Assembly: GCA_002352055.1 (NCBI GenBank)
Contig: DEHS01000053.1
Location: 1-22,192, forward strand
Direction: 5' to 3'
From: Legionellaceae bacterium UBA2794
GTDB lineage: Bacteria > Pseudomonadota > Gammaproteobacteria > Legionellales > Legionellaceae
Length of the DNA stretch: 22,192 nt
Below are positions 7,598 to 15,783 of the stretch, piece after piece; the stretch's first letter is position 1; every line of letters starts with the position of its first letter. Under the pieces are notes generated by a model, which worked only from the letters and a program-made list of their open reading frames with translations, had not been told where the DNA came from and did not search any database. A program made the translations under genes and the position numbers.

Positions 7598-8170
7598 ATG
7601 AAAATTGGATACATGCGTGTTTCCTCAGAAAACGATAGACAAAATACCGATTTACAGCGTGATGCACTATTGCAAGCAGGAGTCGATCCTCGTCATTTAT
7701 TTGAAGACAAAGCCAGCGGTGCAAAAGATAAACGTCCAGGATTACAAAAAGCTTTAGATTTTCTAAATAAAGGTGATTGCTTGGTCGTTTGGAAATTAGA
7801 TAGGCTGGGTCGTTCTCTGCCTCACCTACTTGAAATTATTACCAAGCTGCAAAATGAAGGCATTGCTTTTTGCTCCTTAACCGAACAAATGGATACAACC
7901 ACTCCGCATGGTGAATTATTATTTAATTTATTTGGTTCATTGGCGCAATACGAACGCGCACTCACTCGAGAACGAATTTTAGCAGGATTAGAAGCCGCGA
8001 AGAAACGTGGACGTCGCGGAGGCAGACCTCAAGTTATTAATGCTGAGAAAATGGATGCTATCTTAGAGGATCTAAACGCTGGAGCAAGTAAGGCATCTAT
8101 TTGCAGAAATTTCGGTTTAAAGCGCTCCACTCTTTATGATGCTCTAAACCGCTGCACTGTATCTTCTTAG
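7598..8170 (+). CDS. Serine recombinase, resolvase/invertase type
   Basis: A site-specific serine recombinase of about 190 aa that would cut and rejoin paired DNA sites through a 5'-phosphoserine link. It begins MKIGYMRVSSENDRQ with the catalytic Ser near residue 9. It has the active-site arginine block KLDRLGRS, the long E-helix region (GSLAQYERALTRERILAGL), then a hinge (KKRGRRGGRPQ) and a C-terminal helix-turn-helix (SKASICRNFGLKRSTLYDAL). I chose the ATG at 7598 because family members start MKIGYxRVS; an in-frame ATG at 7550 would add 16 unrelated residues. The ribosome site is poor. It heads a close plus-strand group with the TfoX-like and acetyltransferase genes. It could resolve plasmid multimers or belong to a degraded transposon; no tnpA is present. 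Confidence 0.92.
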   Translation: MKIGYMRVSSENDRQNTDLQRDALLQAGVDPRHLFEDKASGAKDKRPGLQKALDFLNKGDCLVVWKLDRLGRSLPHLLEIITKLQNEGIAFCSLTEQMDTTTPHGELLFNLFGSLAQYERALTRERILAGLEAAKKRGRRGGRPQVINAEKMDAILEDLNAGASKASICRNFGLKRSTLYDALNRCTVSS

Positions 8171-8179
8171 GAATTAACG

Positions 8180-8518
8180 ATGGCCTCCTCGCAAAATACT
8201 ATTGACTACATTATTGAACAAATATCTGGAGCCCAAAACGTAATCGCCAAAAAAATGTTTGGTGAGTACGCAATCTATTGCAATGAAAAAATTGTTGCCT
8301 TGGTTTGCGATGACCAACTATTTATCAAACCAACCAAGGCTGGTAAAGATTTTATTGGCAATGTAGTTGAAGGCAATCCCTATCCGGGAGCAAAACCGTA
8401 TTTTCTCATCTCTGGTGAATTGTGGGAGGATAATGAATGGTTATCGCAGCTTATTAGTATTACTACCTCTGAGTTGCCATTACCTAAAAAGAAACCATCT
8501 CGTAAAAACGCTAAATAA
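8180..8518 (+). CDS. TfoX/Sxy N-terminal-domain protein
   Basis: A 112-aa protein matching the TfoX N-terminal domain: KKMFGEYAIYCNEKIVALV, DDQLFIKP, and PYPGAKPYFLI followed by a tryptophan-containing segment. In enteric and Haemophilus-type bacteria the full TfoX/Sxy protein helps switch on competence genes with CRP. Stand-alone N-terminal-domain proteins like this one are widespread and their role is unknown, so a competence function should not be assumed. The C-terminus is basic (PKKKPSRKNAK). The start codon follows the resolvase stop by nine bases, with the AGGA ribosome site overlapping that stop, so the two are likely co-transcribed. Confidence 0.85.
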   Translation: MASSQNTIDYIIEQISGAQNVIAKKMFGEYAIYCNEKIVALVCDDQLFIKPTKAGKDFIGNVVEGNPYPGAKPYFLISGELWEDNEWLSQLISITTSELPLPKKKPSRKNAK

Positions 8519-8532
8519 ATTTTGAGAATCTT

Positions 8533-9201
8533 ATGTCTAATAATAATCTGTTTCCAGACCCCAGTACTTTGTATCCTATTAAAGGAGTTACACGAACAGT
8601 TTTTTTAAAAAATATCATTAATAATCCTCAAATTATTGTCGGTGACTATACCTATTATGATGATCCAGAAGATGTTTTCAACTTTGAAAAAAATGTCCTT
8701 TATTTATTTGATTTCATGGGCGATAAGCTGATTATTGGCAAGTTTTGTCAAATAGCAACAGGGGTAAGATTTATTATGAATGGCTCCAATCATGCCATGG
8801 ATGGAGTCTCTACTTACCCCTTCAAAGTATTTGGAGAAGCTTGGTCAGAGGCATCGATGAATGTTGTAAGTAAGGGCGATACAGTAATTGGAAATGATGT
8901 ATGGATAGGTAATTCTGTGACGATTATGCAGGGAGTCACAATTGGTGATGGCGCCATTATTGGAACCAATAGCCTCGTGACCAAAGATGTTGCACCTTAT
9001 ACGATTGTTGCTGGTAACCCAGCTCGTGTTATTAGAAAACGATTTGATGAGGAAACTATAGATTTTCTTCTTAATCTTAGTTGGTGGAATTGGCCTGTTG
9101 GTGAAATTACTGTTCATTTAAAAGCAATTACTGAAGGCTCTATCGAAGACTTAAAAAAACTAAATAATTTACACTCAAACTTAATAGATAGCTCATCATA
9201 G
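8533..9201 (+). CDS. Vat/CatB-type xenobiotic acetyltransferase
   Basis: A 222-aa left-handed beta-helix acetyltransferase of the xenobiotic group, which moves acetyl from acetyl-CoA to streptogramin A or chloramphenicol. It has the family N-terminus (NPQIIVGDYTYYDD), the catalytic His in FIMNGSNHAMDG (His87), hexapeptide repeats (DTVIGNDVWIGNSVTIMQGV, IGDGAIIGTNSLVTKDV), and the C-terminal VAGNPARVIRKRF and WWNWPV motifs. The SNHAMDG and YPIKG blocks look closer to Vat than to CatB. Length is normal and all motifs are intact. It sits 14 bp after the TfoX-like gene. The substrate cannot be assigned from sequence; chromosomal and environmental homologues often do not give clinical resistance. 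Confidence 0.88.
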   Translation: MSNNNLFPDPSTLYPIKGVTRTVFLKNIINNPQIIVGDYTYYDDPEDVFNFEKNVLYLFDFMGDKLIIGKFCQIATGVRFIMNGSNHAMDGVSTYPFKVFGEAWSEASMNVVSKGDTVIGNDVWIGNSVTIMQGVTIGDGAIIGTNSLVTKDVAPYTIVAGNPARVIRKRFDEETIDFLLNLSWWNWPVGEITVHLKAITEGSIEDLKKLNNLHSNLIDSSS

Positions 9202-9623
9202 CTACCTATTAAGTATTGGCCTTGAGTTAATTTTATAATTTTTGTCAATTTAAAGTCTTAGAGCTTTAGAAAAATGTGTCAACAAAATAAATGTTTAACC
9301 CTATTCTGACTGATTGGTTAGGATCAACTGACATCAAGTTAGGGTATACCTCATGTTGACATAAAGTTTTCAATATAGATAATATCGCTGATCAATAATT
9401 TGTAAATGATTAAGTAAGATCAAAAGCATGAGTCAAATCAGAGGGTTTCGTAGATTCGGATACTCCAAACAGGCCGGATCTAATAGCAAAATTACCTTTG
9501 CTAAAACTCATCGACATGAAATTTTTAGCAACAATGAATTAGTAGTTGAATCATCTCTGCAGTTTCTCTCTAGAGTGTATAATTAATTTAAAATCACTGT
9601 CAGATATTACACCCAGGAAGAAT
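9202..9623. other. Gene-poor AT-rich stretch between acetyltransferase and HEPN-like gene
   Basis: About 420 bp. No strong hairpin terminator was seen after 9201. It contains a 52-codon open frame at 9428-9586 (starting MSQIRGFRRFGYSKQAGS) with only a weak ribosome site and no family I recognise; I leave it uncalled. Confidence 0.4.
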
Positions 9624-10346
9624 ATGACAATTATTACATCAAGTGGATCATCATTAGCAGATCGCGATTATTACTTAAGAACATTTACAGATTTGCTATA
9701 TGATGCAGTATATTTGTTATATTTTGCTTTTGATATCAATCAAGAAGACTATAAAGATGATGTGATACATCCACATATACGAGGCTCAGCATTAAGCTCA
9801 CTTTTATTATTAGAGTGTGGTGCAAATTGTTTATTAGATTCTCTCGATTTACCGGATAAGTTTTATAGTGACCTTGATAGACTCCCCATACTTTCTAAGT
9901 TTGAATATTATTTATCTACATTAAATGTTGATTCAAAATTTGACAGAGGTTGCAAAGAAATACAAGCTATTAGCGAACTAAAGCAAATTAGGAATGCGTA
10001 TGTACACCCTAAAGTAAAAAAAACAAAACTTATCCCATTTGAAGAAAATATGTGGGCTCATGATTTTCAAGAATCGAAATTGCTAAAAATTCCAAGAGAT
10101 CCGCGTATTTGGAAAAAAGAACATGCCATAACAATATTAAAAGCCATTAATGATTTTTTTAATAAATACTTTTTAGAGCTATGCCAACTCAATTGCAATC
10201 AAGTCGTTGATTTATTAATGAGTAATGAGAGGGTTGATATAGCGCAAGCTAATGGTGCTTATATCGATTGCGTCGGAGGCTTAGATAGAGCAGTAAAGGA
10301 ATGGAAAATTGATTTTAAATTTTTAGGGAAAATTGTATCAAACTAA
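9624..10346 (+). CDS. HEPN-like protein, second in window
   Basis: A 240-aa helical protein with a HEPN-type motif RNAYVH (Arg123, His128) following ELKQ, and an N-terminal helical region (DRDYYLRTFTDLLYDAVYLL, SALSSLLLLECGANCLLDSL). It is not a close copy of the HEPN protein at 2698-3339. The open frame extends to 9546, but AGGAAG five bases before ATG 9624 makes this the better start. HEPN proteins are frequently RNases or binding partners in conflict systems; some lack nuclease activity, so this is a fold-level call. The last third carries Trp- and charge-rich segments. It stands alone, with gene-poor DNA on both sides, and no partner gene adjoins it. Confidence 0.55.
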   Translation: MTIITSSGSSLADRDYYLRTFTDLLYDAVYLLYFAFDINQEDYKDDVIHPHIRGSALSSLLLLECGANCLLDSLDLPDKFYSDLDRLPILSKFEYYLSTLNVDSKFDRGCKEIQAISELKQIRNAYVHPKVKKTKLIPFEENMWAHDFQESKLLKIPRDPRIWKKEHAITILKAINDFFNKYFLELCQLNCNQVVDLLMSNERVDIAQANGAYIDCVGGLDRAVKEWKIDFKFLGKIVSN

Positions 10347-10706
10347 TGCATATTTAATTTTAAATTATATTCGTTTGGTTATACCTAATAATCAGTCGAG
10401 ATTAGTTCAGTAAAACGTTTTATTACTATTAATTAAACGATATTTACTTGAAACTGTTTTTTAAACTATCACAACTCGCGGGAATTCAATTTTAATACAG
10501 CTGTTTAAGTGTTCAAAATAACGGTGGTTTAAATAAACAGTCGAATTAAAGAAATTATACATGTTCAAACGTATATCGGATGGGCTTAAGTCAACCTCTT
10601 CATAACTTGACTAATTGATGTTCATAAAATAATAATTAAAATATTAGTGGTCAAATTAAGTGCATTTATGATAATATTGTCGCAAATGGTTTAATTCGAG
10701 GCAATA
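10347..10706. other. Gene-free AT-rich stretch before the ankyrin gene
   Basis: About 360 bp with no supportable reading frame, RNA gene or strong hairpin. It presumably holds the promoter of the ankyrin-repeat gene; no motif was clear enough to call. Confidence 0.4.
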
Positions 10707-11951
10707 ATGAGCCGATACACATTTAAACGTTGTGCCACTGTTGAAAAATTAATCCAGGTTTTAAATAAAAATAACCCGGCACATACATGTATTATACTGG
10801 AACCTAATCAACTTCAAGGCATGTCTGAGAAAGATAAAAATGACTTTTGCAAAGCTTTGGCCAAAAATAAAACGGTGAGGCGTTTAAGCCTATCAGATGA
10901 TAACCTCGAAGACGGTTTTTTGAACGACATTAAAAAAGCGCTAGAACAAAATTCTACTTTAGTGGACTTTCGCTTCACTAAAGACGGCCACGACTCACAA
11001 ACCCTAACCGCCATCCAAGAAAAAATCTCTAACAATAGAATAGAGGTGGTCAGTAAAGAATTTACGCCTCAAACTATATCGCTTGATGAGCAGGCATTAG
11101 ATAAGCGCACGTTGTTTCGTAGGGCAAAAAATGCAATAACAGATGGTAATCCGCATTTGCTTTATTCGTTGGTCTCTAAGTACCCAATGGTATCAAAACC
11201 CACTATCAGTGATGACTTAGATTTGCTGCATATTGCAGTAGAGTACGGTCAGATTGACTGTGTCAAAGCACTCCTTCTCCTTAGGGCTCAAATTGATAAT
11301 TTTGAGTCCCAAATGAATACAGCACTGTTTAAGGCAATTAAAGAAAATTATTTTGCATTAACGAAATTACTGCTCGAAGGTGGCGCCAATGTGAATGCCA
11401 CGCAAATCGGAGTTACTCCTTTACATGAAGTTTTATCTTACGAAATTGGAAAATTATTAATTGATTATGAAGCAGATCATCTCAATACGACAAACCAGGG
11501 GTGGACTGTATTGCATTCTGCAGTTTGGTTCGACGCAGAGCCTGAGCTAATTGAATATTTCTTAAGGTTAGGGGTATCAGTGAATGCTCAAAATAATCAG
11601 GGTATGACTGCCCTTCATCTATTAAGTAAATCTCTTCCAACAGATACCATCTTGCATCAAAGTATTAATTTATTATTAAAAGCAGGAGCCAACCCTCTGC
11701 TGAAAGACAACGAAGGACATACTCCTTTAGACTTGGCGCCTCATTGTGATGTTTCTGTCTGGAAAACCGTTACCCGCGATTATCTACGCATCAGCAATCG
11801 ATTGAATATAATAAAGTATGGAATGAGTACCAATAGTTTTTTTGGTGCCCCTCCGGAAATTATGGAACGTATTGCGCTTATGGTCGCATCTTCTGAATCT
11901 TTAAAGCCAGATACAAGCGAGGCTCTTGTAAAAAATACGCTTTGGAATTAA
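10707..11951 (+). CDS. LRR/ankyrin-repeat protein, candidate secreted effector
   Basis: A 414-aa soluble protein. Residues about 25-110 look like one or two ribonuclease-inhibitor-type leucine-rich repeats (VRRLSLSDDNLEDGFLNDIK). Residues about 170-350 hold roughly five ankyrin repeats (DLLHIAVEYGQIDCVKALLL, LTKLLLEGGANVNA, GWTVLHSAVWF, GMTALHLLSK, INLLLKAGANPLLKDNEGHT). The last 60 residues are non-repeat and include an F-box-like PPEIMERIALMVAS. There is no signal peptide. GAGGC precedes the ATG. Ankyrin and LRR proteins are common among Dot/Icm type IV effectors of Legionella and Coxiella, but nothing here proves secretion. A gene for a host-interacting protein on a mobile element would be notable. 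A 13-bp hairpin follows the stop. Confidence 0.85.
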   Translation: MSRYTFKRCATVEKLIQVLNKNNPAHTCIILEPNQLQGMSEKDKNDFCKALAKNKTVRRLSLSDDNLEDGFLNDIKKALEQNSTLVDFRFTKDGHDSQTLTAIQEKISNNRIEVVSKEFTPQTISLDEQALDKRTLFRRAKNAITDGNPHLLYSLVSKYPMVSKPTISDDLDLLHIAVEYGQIDCVKALLLLRAQIDNFESQMNTALFKAIKENYFALTKLLLEGGANVNATQIGVTPLHEVLSYEIGKLLIDYEADHLNTTNQGWTVLHSAVWFDAEPELIEYFLRLGVSVNAQNNQGMTALHLLSKSLPTDTILHQSINLLLKAGANPLLKDNEGHTPLDLAPHCDVSVWKTVTRDYLRISNRLNIIKYGMSTNSFFGAPPEIMERIALMVASSESLKPDTSEALVKNTLWN

Positions 11952-11967
11952 AGAACACTTCTTCCGT

Positions 11968-12001
11968 GCGTAAATCACCGCTTGTTTACGGTGCTTTACG
12001 C
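11968..12001 (+). terminator. Hairpin after the ankyrin gene
   Basis: GCGTAAATCACCG pairs with CGGTGCTTTACGC across an 8-base loop with a single internal mismatch, starting 17 bp after the ankyrin stop. An A-run rather than a T-run follows on the plus strand, so it is not a classical intrinsic terminator; it could still stabilise or end the transcript. Confidence 0.5.
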
Positions 12002-12082
12002 AAAAAACTTTAATCTGCAAATTTGACTGGCGTTATAACAATCCCCTAAATTTCTCAAAAACTTCGGATCACTCAACTAGTT

Positions 12083-12301
12083 TTAATGAGGCATGGTTCT
12101 AACAGCAAATTTAGGTATCTCTTCTTTAACAATATCCATTATTTCATCAATTGCAATTAGCATCCCTTCTCATTGATCTATATTATATGTATAAAGCTCA
12201 ATATCGTCCTCTATTGTTTCTGAAATGAGCTCATAACAATCTTTTAATAAAAAAAGATGCTTTAATGTCAATTCAAATTTATTAGATTTATTCTCAGACA
12301 T
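12083..12301 (-). pseudogene. Small hypothetical gene interrupted by an in-frame TGA
   Basis: From ATG 12301, preceded by GGAAG, the minus strand reads MSENKSNKFELTLKHLFLLK, then a charged helix, to TGA at 12170-12172 after 43 codons. The same frame continues for 28 more sense codons (EGMLIAIDEIMDIVKEEIPK then FAVRTMPH) to TAA at 12083. The amphipathic helical character continues across the TGA, which is one base from TGG, so a 72-aa protein with a nonsense mutation is likely. Alternatively only the 43-aa form is real. I do not recognise a family. The gene sits just downstream of the tyrosine recombinase gene on the same strand. Confidence 0.55.
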
Positions 12302-12321
12302 AATCTTCCTTTATATAAAGC

Positions 12322-13341
12322 TTATTCAAATAATTCTTCTATGGTTGACTGTAATTCATCTTGGCTGGGTTTGGCATAACGAAATATTTCTTTAATGGAT
12401 ACATTACCACTCAACTCTTGCGCAAAATGAACCCCATGTTTATCAGTTACCTTTTTTAGAAAGGTATGGCGTAGTTGATGTGGAGTAAATTCAAATTTCT
12501 CATTTTCAGGTAAAAAAGCTAAAGCTTGTTTTAAAACTCTCTGACAAATCCTGTATACATCCAAGGTTTGTAACCGGGTGCCGTATCGAGTTATAAATAA
12601 AGGCTCATCCTCAGATGCTTGTCTTTTTTCCAGATACAAATCCAGATACTCCCTGCTCTCTTGTGGCAATGGAATTTTTTGACTGATCCGTTTTGATTTA
12701 TGACGCAACACTTCATACAAACCTTTCTGCCGATATTGCCAGACATTTAATGAAACCACCTCCGATTCTCTAAGACCTGTGCCCATCAGTACATAAAATA
12801 AGGCAGCCTCCATTACTGGGTTTTGATTTTGACGGGTGCAGCTTTTTATCCGCTGCTCACACGCTGATTTAAGCCGCATCATTTGACGCGGGGTAAGTCC
12901 GTTCCAATCTGGCGCATCGGTTTGCAAATCTTTGACCTGGGCAAGTGGGTCCCCTGCTAACAAGGGGCGTTGTTGATGAAGCCATTTCCCGACATGTCGA
13001 ATAGTCGCCATGGTGCGATTAATGGATGTCGCTTTGTAGGGTTTGCCCGTTTTCTCGGAAATCGTTTTACATAAGTTTTTTTGAAAATGTTTGCTCACCG
13101 CTGGTGTCCAGTTATCCACTAAGTCATGCCCTACTTCCGATTGGTAGAACTGGATAAATTTAGATAAATCACTTTTTTTAGCAGATTCTGTTTTATCAGG
13201 AGCGCCCCTCACATGCACTGAGTAATAATAGGACAGCCAGGCGGATAAGGAGTTGGTGTCGAAATGAACATCCAAGGGGTGAAAAATCTTATCTATCACA
13301 AACTCTTGAGTTTTCCCATTTTGACGATCGAGTAAATCCAT
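12322..13341 (-). CDS. Tyrosine recombinase / integrase (XerC/D-like)
   Basis: A 339-aa tyrosine site-specific recombinase, likely used for element integration/excision or dimer resolution. The N-terminal SAM-like domain spans about residues 30-125. The catalytic domain has Arg191 in MGTGLRESEV, a beta-hairpin Lys in RHKSKRISQKIPLP, His288 and Arg291 in HQLRHTF, and nucleophile Tyr322 in FRYAKPS. At the usual LGH position the sequence reads LSGN, so the third histidine is replaced by Asn313; some functional family members vary here. ATG 13341 follows an AGAGAG stretch. It is transcribed away from the membrane-protein gene at 13503 and is followed by the small interrupted gene. No att site could be identified in this window. 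Confidence 0.92.
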   Translation of the reverse strand: MDLLDRQNGKTQEFVIDKIFHPLDVHFDTNSLSAWLSYYYSVHVRGAPDKTESAKKSDLSKFIQFYQSEVGHDLVDNWTPAVSKHFQKNLCKTISEKTGKPYKATSINRTMATIRHVGKWLHQQRPLLAGDPLAQVKDLQTDAPDWNGLTPRQMMRLKSACEQRIKSCTRQNQNPVMEAALFYVLMGTGLRESEVVSLNVWQYRQKGLYEVLRHKSKRISQKIPLPQESREYLDLYLEKRQASEDEPLFITRYGTRLQTLDVYRICQRVLKQALAFLPENEKFEFTPHQLRHTFLKKVTDKHGVHFAQELSGNVSIKEIFRYAKPSQDELQSTIEELFE

Positions 13342-13502
13342 GAGGTCTCTCTATTGATTTTCTCTTAATTATACCTTGTTAATGATGGATAAGGTACGTT
13401 ATCTATCAGAAACTATATTCTGTATCAAAAGAAAAAATGTATCGCTATTCATTGAAATATTTTGATATTACAATTTAGTAAATTTAATCTAGATAAAATC
13501 AC

Positions 13503-14039
13503 ATGGAAAAGCTGAAAGTTAAAAAATTGAAAGGTTGGAAAGTTTTAATTACTACTCCCCTTGGAATCTTTCTTTCTATAGCAATTATATTAGTAATATA
13601 TTGGGCATATTTACTCCCTGACGATATTGTGGGTAAAACATTAGGCGGAATTATTTTTGTTGGATTATTTTTCGGCTTGATTTGGTTCAATGATTATAAA
13701 GATAAATGTTATTTAAATTATAGGCGCTCAATTAGCCTTCTAAACGATTTCCACAAAAAAATTGATAATTTTTCAAACAGCAGCAATTTTAATGAACTTA
13801 ACCAGAGAAGTTATTTAACATTCCTAAATTCTTTATATAATCAATTTACCTCATTCAACCATTTTTACCTTTTAGCCAAAGTTCAGTTCAGAATAAATGA
13901 ATTAATGATTAAAGAATCAGATGAAACCTCCTATCTATATGATGAGTTAAATGCTTTAAAGGAAGCGATTTTTGAAATATTAAATACAGAATTGGAGGTC
14001 AATACGGGTGCGATATCTTTTTTATTAGAAAATGAGTAA
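13503..14039 (+). CDS. Small membrane protein of unknown function
   Basis: A 178-aa protein with a basic N-terminus (MEKLKVKKLKGWK), two closely spaced hydrophobic helices (about residues 15-37 and 45-62, ending GLIWF), and a soluble helical C-terminal domain of about 110 residues with no motif I recognise. Topology would put both termini on the cytoplasmic side. The ribosome site is weak. It is convergent with the GIY-YIG gene, their stop codons separated by only three bases, so the two 3' ends share a termination region. Composition is AT-rich like its surroundings. Function unknown. Confidence 0.65.
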   Translation: MEKLKVKKLKGWKVLITTPLGIFLSIAIILVIYWAYLLPDDIVGKTLGGIIFVGLFFGLIWFNDYKDKCYLNYRRSISLLNDFHKKIDNFSNSSNFNELNQRSYLTFLNSLYNQFTSFNHFYLLAKVQFRINELMIKESDETSYLYDELNALKEAIFEILNTELEVNTGAISFLLENE

Positions 14040-14042
14040 CCT

Positions 14043-15251
14043 CTAATTCTTGATTTCAATTTCCGATGCAAAACGCCAGTTATAACCGTAAGCCTTTTTA
14101 CGATAACCATAACCGGTTGTGCAGGGCTTTTGTAAACAAACAGAACTAATTGATGAAACACAATTTAAGTTTTTAGCTTTACCATTTTCTACTAGCCATT
14201 TAGCTGCTGCATGCTGACTACAAAATGTTTCTAAAATCTCTCCAGAGTGCAAATCAATCATGCAAACTGCCTTACTTAATTTTTCTGCAGCAGCTTTAGC
14301 TCTTTTTTTTGCATTTGCCTTGGACTTATCCGGATTTTTTGCATTCCATTCTTTAAGCGTTGCTTTGCGTTTTTCCTTAGCTTCTGGAGTTGTACGTGAA
14401 CTTATTAGCTTTTCTTGCCATGCTTGATATGCTTCAGGGTTATTCTTGATCCATTTGTCAAAACTGGCTTTCCGTTTTGTTTGGCATTCTGGTGTTTTAA
14501 TTGCTTCATGATTCTTTTTTCTGGCTTGCGCATACTCTCCAGGACTTTCCTTTATCCAGTTTTTTATCCGCGCACGTGTCATTTCGCGATACTCATCATC
14601 ACTCATAACTTCCTTAATCCTTTTACTACGAGCACGAAGAAGCGGAGAATCTCCTGATTGAAAAGCTTTTTTGGATGCTTCAAGCATTGGTTGAAATTGC
14701 TCAGGATGACTCTTCATATGCTTGCGTCTTTTTTCACTGGTTTCCACAATTGAAGGTCGTTTAGTTACCCCACCTCCACCAGCTACTAAATTCAGGCATT
14801 TTTCATCAGACAAAAGCTCAGAATCGACTAGTTCTGATTCAAGGAGCTCAGTTTCTTGCGCGGTTTCGCATGATGCGATATAAAAACGTACAAATTTATC
14901 TGAATTTTTATTAAATTTATTTAAAAATTTTAATCCTGACCCGTGATATCGTTTTAATTCAGACCATTTAGGGCGATTGGCTTTACCGATATAATACTCG
15001 CCGTTTTCCATATTTATTTGAATATAGACTACTCGGTAATATCCATCAGATTTATTTCGTTTTCGAACTAATTCACTTGGGGTTAACACATTAAACCAAC
15101 GGTTCTTAATTTCAATTCGTTCTTTGTTAAATCCTAATTTTGCTAAATTACGATTTACATCGGTAGAATTGAATAAATTTTTATCCATTGATAAATCAAT
15201 GGGATTAAATTGTTTCCAGATTTTGATATGGTCATTAACTTCAATAAGCAT
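14043..15251 (-). CDS. GIY-YIG homing-type endonuclease with NUMOD-like repeats
   Basis: A 402-aa protein. Residues about 72-160 form a GIY-YIG nuclease module: VVYIQIN for the GIY strand, EYYIGKA for YIG, the conserved Arg in KRYHGSG, a glutamate-rich helix (AQETELLESELV) and CLNLVAGGGG, as in phage- and intron-type homing nucleases. Residues about 165-330 are a Lys/Glu-rich run of NUMOD3-like repeats (SPGEYAQARKK, TPECQTKRKASFDKWIK, TTPEAKEKRKATLKEW) that would bind DNA in an extended way. The end (AVCMIDLHSGEILETFCSQH then AAAKWLVENG) is a NUMOD1-like helix-turn-helix. AGGA precedes ATG 15251. It is free-standing; no intron was seen. It is likely a selfish gene, though a regulatory role is possible. 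Confidence 0.85.
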   Translation of the reverse strand: MLIEVNDHIKIWKQFNPIDLSMDKNLFNSTDVNRNLAKLGFNKERIEIKNRWFNVLTPSELVRKRNKSDGYYRVVYIQINMENGEYYIGKANRPKWSELKRYHGSGLKFLNKFNKNSDKFVRFYIASCETAQETELLESELVDSELLSDEKCLNLVAGGGGVTKRPSIVETSEKRRKHMKSHPEQFQPMLEASKKAFQSGDSPLLRARSKRIKEVMSDDEYREMTRARIKNWIKESPGEYAQARKKNHEAIKTPECQTKRKASFDKWIKNNPEAYQAWQEKLISSRTTPEAKEKRKATLKEWNAKNPDKSKANAKKRAKAAAEKLSKAVCMIDLHSGEILETFCSQHAAAKWLVENGKAKNLNCVSSISSVCLQKPCTTGYGYRKKAYGYNWRFASEIEIKN

Positions 15252-15306
15252 AAATCCTGACTACCTCTAAATTTCTATGGAAATGAAAGAATAATTTGAT
15301 ACATTT

Positions 15307-15471
15307 TCATAGTTCATCAAAAATTTCGCAATATCTTTTGGTACATTTAACCGGTATAACTACGTCTAGGAAGGGATTATGGATTAATTTTTCTTTAGGC
15401 TCCCATAATGCTCTCACTTCTTTTTGATACTTATAACGAGTCTCTTTATTATTGCTGAGTGATTTAATCAT
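15307..15471 (-). CDS. Small hypothetical protein, 54 aa
   Basis: A short open frame whose ATG at 15471 is preceded immediately by AGGGGAGC, one of the better ribosome sites in the window. It reads MIKSLSNNKETRYKYQKE and ends in CTKRYCEIFDEL, with a Trp and two cysteines. No family is recognised. It lies upstream of the GIY-YIG gene on the same strand, 55 bp before its start, so they may share a transcript. Support is the ribosome site and the frame alone. Confidence 0.4.
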   Translation of the reverse strand: MIKSLSNNKETRYKYQKEVRALWEPKEKLIHNPFLDVVIPVKCTKRYCEIFDEL

Positions 15472-15783
15472 GCTCCCCTAGGATTCATTATATTTTTGAC
15501 AATAGATAGATTTGTTAATCAAAAGAAGACTTTGCTTTATAAGTATATACGGTCGTTGACATTTCACATGTTAAAAAAATAACTCATTGAATTTATTAAT
15601 TTTAACAAAATCATTCAGGTGAAAAGAAAGTTGTAATAGTGTTTTAAATTAATGATTGATTCTTGATTTTTAACTGTTGAGAACTAAATGTATTTCAATT
15701 AATTCATATAAATGCTCATTTTTAACTTGCTAATTAAATGTTTAAACAGTAAGTTTCTGAAATTATCATGAAAAAATAACATT
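15472..15783. other. AT-rich divergent intergenic region
   Basis: About 310 bp between the minus-strand 54-aa ORF and the plus-strand GNAT-like gene. It probably holds divergent promoters. No reading frame, hairpin or repeat was strong enough to call. Confidence 0.4.

Noticed and set aside
9428..9586. 52-codon plus-strand open frame before the second HEPN gene
   Set aside because: Weak ribosome site, no recognisable family and overlap with the likely promoter region; mentioned only under the intergenic entry.
13105..13125. DnaA-box-like TTATCCACT
   Set aside because: It is inside the integrase coding sequence, a single copy, one mismatch from consensus and far from the Rep-like gene.
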